NCBI GenBank assembly: GCA_950097015.1
Contig: CATNEN010000001.1
Location: 2,876,001 to 2,940,000, forward strand
DNA from: Macrostomum hystrix
Lineage: Eukaryota > Platyhelminthes > Macrostomidae
Direction of reading: 5' to 3'
DNA length: 64,000 nucleotides
Shown here piece after piece: positions 61,196 through 64,000 of this stretch; position 1 is the first letter of the stretch; the number at the start of each line of letters is the position of its first letter. The notes beneath the pieces were generated by a model. That model did no database searches. It was not told the DNA's origin and worked only from the letters and a program-made list of their open reading frames with translations. Position numbers and translations under genes: made by a program.

Positions 61196-63734
61196 GGTTT
61201 CGTATTCAAATGTGCTAATTAGGCCTTTCCAGGAAGGCTCCCTCTCCACCGGGCTAGTTCTACGACTGAGTGCTGGTTGTTATTTTATCAGTGGCTAATC
61301 TGAACTGTAGCCGTAGCTGTGTTTCAAGTGAAATCCATTGAGTAGCTCTGTAACCCATCTAAGATACAGCCAGCATTCGCCGTAAAGACGATCTCTTAAT
61401 TCGAAGGCCCAATTTATTGCATGAGAGTGCTTTCCGCTACAAGGTTTTGTAACGATTGATAATTTACCTTACTAATAAAATAAACCGAAACTGCTACGCC
61501 TATTCGTTGAAACCGAAACTTCGTCATGCTCATTAAACGGGCGCCTCTGTATTTCTAAGAAATGCTTCAATTTAAAATTGTTCAGTTTCGAATAACGCTA
61601 GTGCGTGGCATCGTCATTTGGAAATTAGATTTGCTATTATAAAGCTTTAAATTAGAAAGCATTATAACTCGGTTAAGATAAACTACCGATTTAGACTTTT
61701 GTTTTGTGCAGAGTTATATGAATACTTAAAAAATTGCCCGCAATCTAATCCGTTTTCTAATCGTTTGAGCAGCTTGATTACGATGATCATCATGTGTTCT
61801 TCGTACTACTAGTTTAAACTTGAACTTGAAATTTTCTTAACAGTAGAAATACTACGTAGATATTTCAAATACCCAACCCTAATTTTCTTTTTTTTTGCAT
61901 TTCCTAAAATATTCAACCAATCGCCAAAAAATCTAGAACACGGGCTAAAATTTTCCGCTTTATTCGATGAAACAACTTTGAGCATCACAAAACATCGGCG
62001 CATCATCGAGATATCGTTTCTCGTCTCATGCGATTCTCGTCTGGGTTGCTGGTGGCAAAAAAAGCACAAATTTAGGCATAATCTTTCTGCCCAGAAAATT
62101 TATTCAAGTAGCTGAGTCGGCCATCATGGCTGACTATTTTGGATTAACGAAATGGTTTTTTAATTTTTTTATCCAAATATTGTTTCTCTATAATGTTTAC
62201 AATGAAAATCTCGACGATGCTGACTGCTGAAATCCGAAAGTTAGTTCATCGTAAAGGTGGTGGATTTCACGAAAATCGTTTGAATCAAAATTTTCGATTT
62301 AAGAATCATTGTGAAGTAGGTGCTGTGGGTATTTGAAATACCACCGTTGTCTTCCCACGGCGGAATAATTAATAGCATTGCTTCAATACTTTCTATATAA
62401 CCTACAGTTACAGTGTGAAATCTCTCATTATTTTCTTATCTATATATCCCTATATATTTTGAGGAACATATGCATTAAGAAAGTGTGCGCATATTTTAAA
62501 CCTACATGTGGATCTGAAAATATTTTTAGCCGGAATCATTTAAGGCTGTTCAATGGCAATTGGTAGATTTTCCATTCGAATCGAAACTGCGCTTATAGTT
62601 ATGTCAGATAAGTGGTACTTTGACAGTAGTGTTCATTAAATTTAATATTTTTAGAAGATTACTACCCGTCTTAAATCGAATCACATTACGAATATCATGA
62701 TGCTGTACCAATAGACATTGGTACTATATGCAAAGGAAGAAAGAAAATTAATTTAAACACAGTTATTTCACATCACATGCACGATCCGATTCTGACCATG
62801 TCATGTAATTAGCTTGTACATACCGATGTACAATTGTAATTCATTGACACGATCACTTTTTTATTAAAACAATAACTATACGGACAAACACAACTATACT
62901 TACTTAGCTGCATCAATGTGACATGAACTTGCGATAGACTAATTTAGGTATGATATTTTTAAGCAAGTTTTTATACAGAATATATTGAAGCCGATGTATT
63001 ATAAATTGCCGCAGTAAATTACAAGTACACACCAGGTCACGATGACTGCGATACGCATGTTTTATGGCTATAAAATATTGTGGAACAGCGGGCGTATAGT
63101 AATATTGATATTTAATGTAATGCGTACTCGTACAAGAGTCACGTCGCCTGGCCCACTATAGAACCTTTTCACGCCTTCATAAATTATATTATGTTGTGTA
63201 TTATATATTGTAAGGGTTGAATGCAAGGCAGTATCCCGCTCCGCACAGTTTACAGACGTATATAACTTATACACATACCTGCATGCGCGCGCACAGTAAT
63301 AAAGCAGTCACACCGCGGGCACGCGACCCCGCCGCCCGGGCTCAAAGGGAGGCCGCCACCCCACCTCCCCTGATAAGATTAACAACCTCTCTCTAACACC
63401 GCATCTCTATTTCTTCTAGTCTCTCTTTCCATTCTCGCACTTAAGTGCGCCTAATTCGTATATGTAAATACGTTATAGATTTTTTATACAAGCACATGCG
63501 GCGCTGGTCAAACAATCTAGATTCCAAAAATTTTGTGTTTTGATCGTCTCTTCCTATACCAATATACGCAATATGTACGAGCATGTCTGTGTATTAATTT
63601 TATAAATTCAATGGACTGTAATGTGCATGTGCATTCTATTATACTCGTACATGCTGCATGTTCACGCAACCTATGCTTTTGCTCAGCACAACTTTGCTTT
63701 TCCAACCTCGCCACTCACTGGCAATGGATAAGAT
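61196..63734. other. Terminal intergenic region
   Basis: About 2.5 kb with no recognised gene. A GC-rich patch at about 63300-63370 (ACACCGCGGGCACGCGACCC) contrasts with its AT-rich surroundings and could be a promoter or CpG island for a gene outside the window. Confidence 0.4.
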
Positions 63735-64000
63735 AAGACATGGGAGAGATCAGATATGTGAGAGATCAGACACGGGAGAGATCAGATATGTGAGAGATCA
63801 GATACGGGAGAGATCAGACACGGGAGAGATGAGACACGGGAGAGATGAGACACGGGAGAGATCAGACATGGGAGAGATCAGATATGTGAGAGATCAGACA
63901 CGGGAGAGATGAGACACGGGAGAGATCAGATATGTGAGAGATCAGACACGGGAGAGATGAGACACGGGAGAGATGAGACACGGGAGAGATCAGATACGGG
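63735..64000. repeat. 16-bp minisatellite running off the window
   Basis: Units of AGATCAGACACGGGAG with CAGATATGTG and GAGACACGGG variants, about 16 copies, continuing past the right edge. Confidence 0.93.

Noticed and set aside
61809-62069. 86-codon minus frame with several Cys and His
   Set aside because: AT-rich composition, no spacing typical of zinc fingers, no splice or conservation support.

Overview
This window is intron-rich, AT-rich nuclear DNA from an animal. Bilaterian-type genes are split by GT-AG introns: a PBX/Extradenticle homeodomain protein, a BMP-type SMAD, a kinesin light chain, a TOCA/CIP4 F-BAR protein and an LRR receptor with a TIR-like tail. There are also tRNA-derived SINEs, MITEs and a Helitron. 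No operons, ribosome binding sites, rRNA, CRISPR or phage genes are seen. The gene set would suit an invertebrate, perhaps a lophotrochozoan, but the sequence alone does not fix the phylum.

Layout. At 0-1.4 kb lies a 28-bp minisatellite. At 1.8-3.2 kb (+) is a secreted PAN/apple-like plus F-type lectin protein. At 4.8-5.4 kb is a coding-like stretch with frame breaks. At 6.6-8.8 kb (-) is a short kinesin light chain. At 13.3-15.6 kb (+) is a complete four-exon PBX/Exd gene. From 15.7 to 20.2 kb is a tract of minisatellites. At 20.6-28.3 kb (-) is a complete eight-exon TOCA/CIP4 homologue. From 28.3 to 39 kb is transposon-rich sequence holding a small acylation-motif Pro/Tyr-rich protein at 32.1-33.4 kb (+). 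At 39.1-41.3 kb (+) is a complete three-exon SMAD1/5. At 43.3-45.4 kb (-) is a complete four-exon PLP fold-type II enzyme. At 46.2-52.5 kb (-) is a six-exon LRR/transmembrane/TIR-like receptor. At 53.7-55.2 kb (-) is a C3orf33-like protein. At 56.8-59.0 kb is an internally deleted Helitron carrying a nested hAT-type MITE. At 59.6-61.2 kb is an inverted-repeat element with a minisatellite core. The rest, to 64 kb, is non-coding and ends in another minisatellite.

The most striking general property is that many introns carry their own private minisatellite, with 14 to 54-bp units unrelated to each other. Many long open frames in the window are by-products of these arrays. All multi-exon models were assembled by hand from splice signals, reading phase and family resemblance. 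Phase closes exactly in the PBX, TOCA, SMAD, PLP and C3orf33 models, and from the second exon onward in the receptor.

The genes do not look like a co-regulated cluster. They cover BMP signalling (SMAD), Hox cofactor activity (PBX), actin and membrane remodelling (TOCA), microtubule transport (KLC) and probable recognition molecules (the F-lectin and the LRR/TIR-like receptor).
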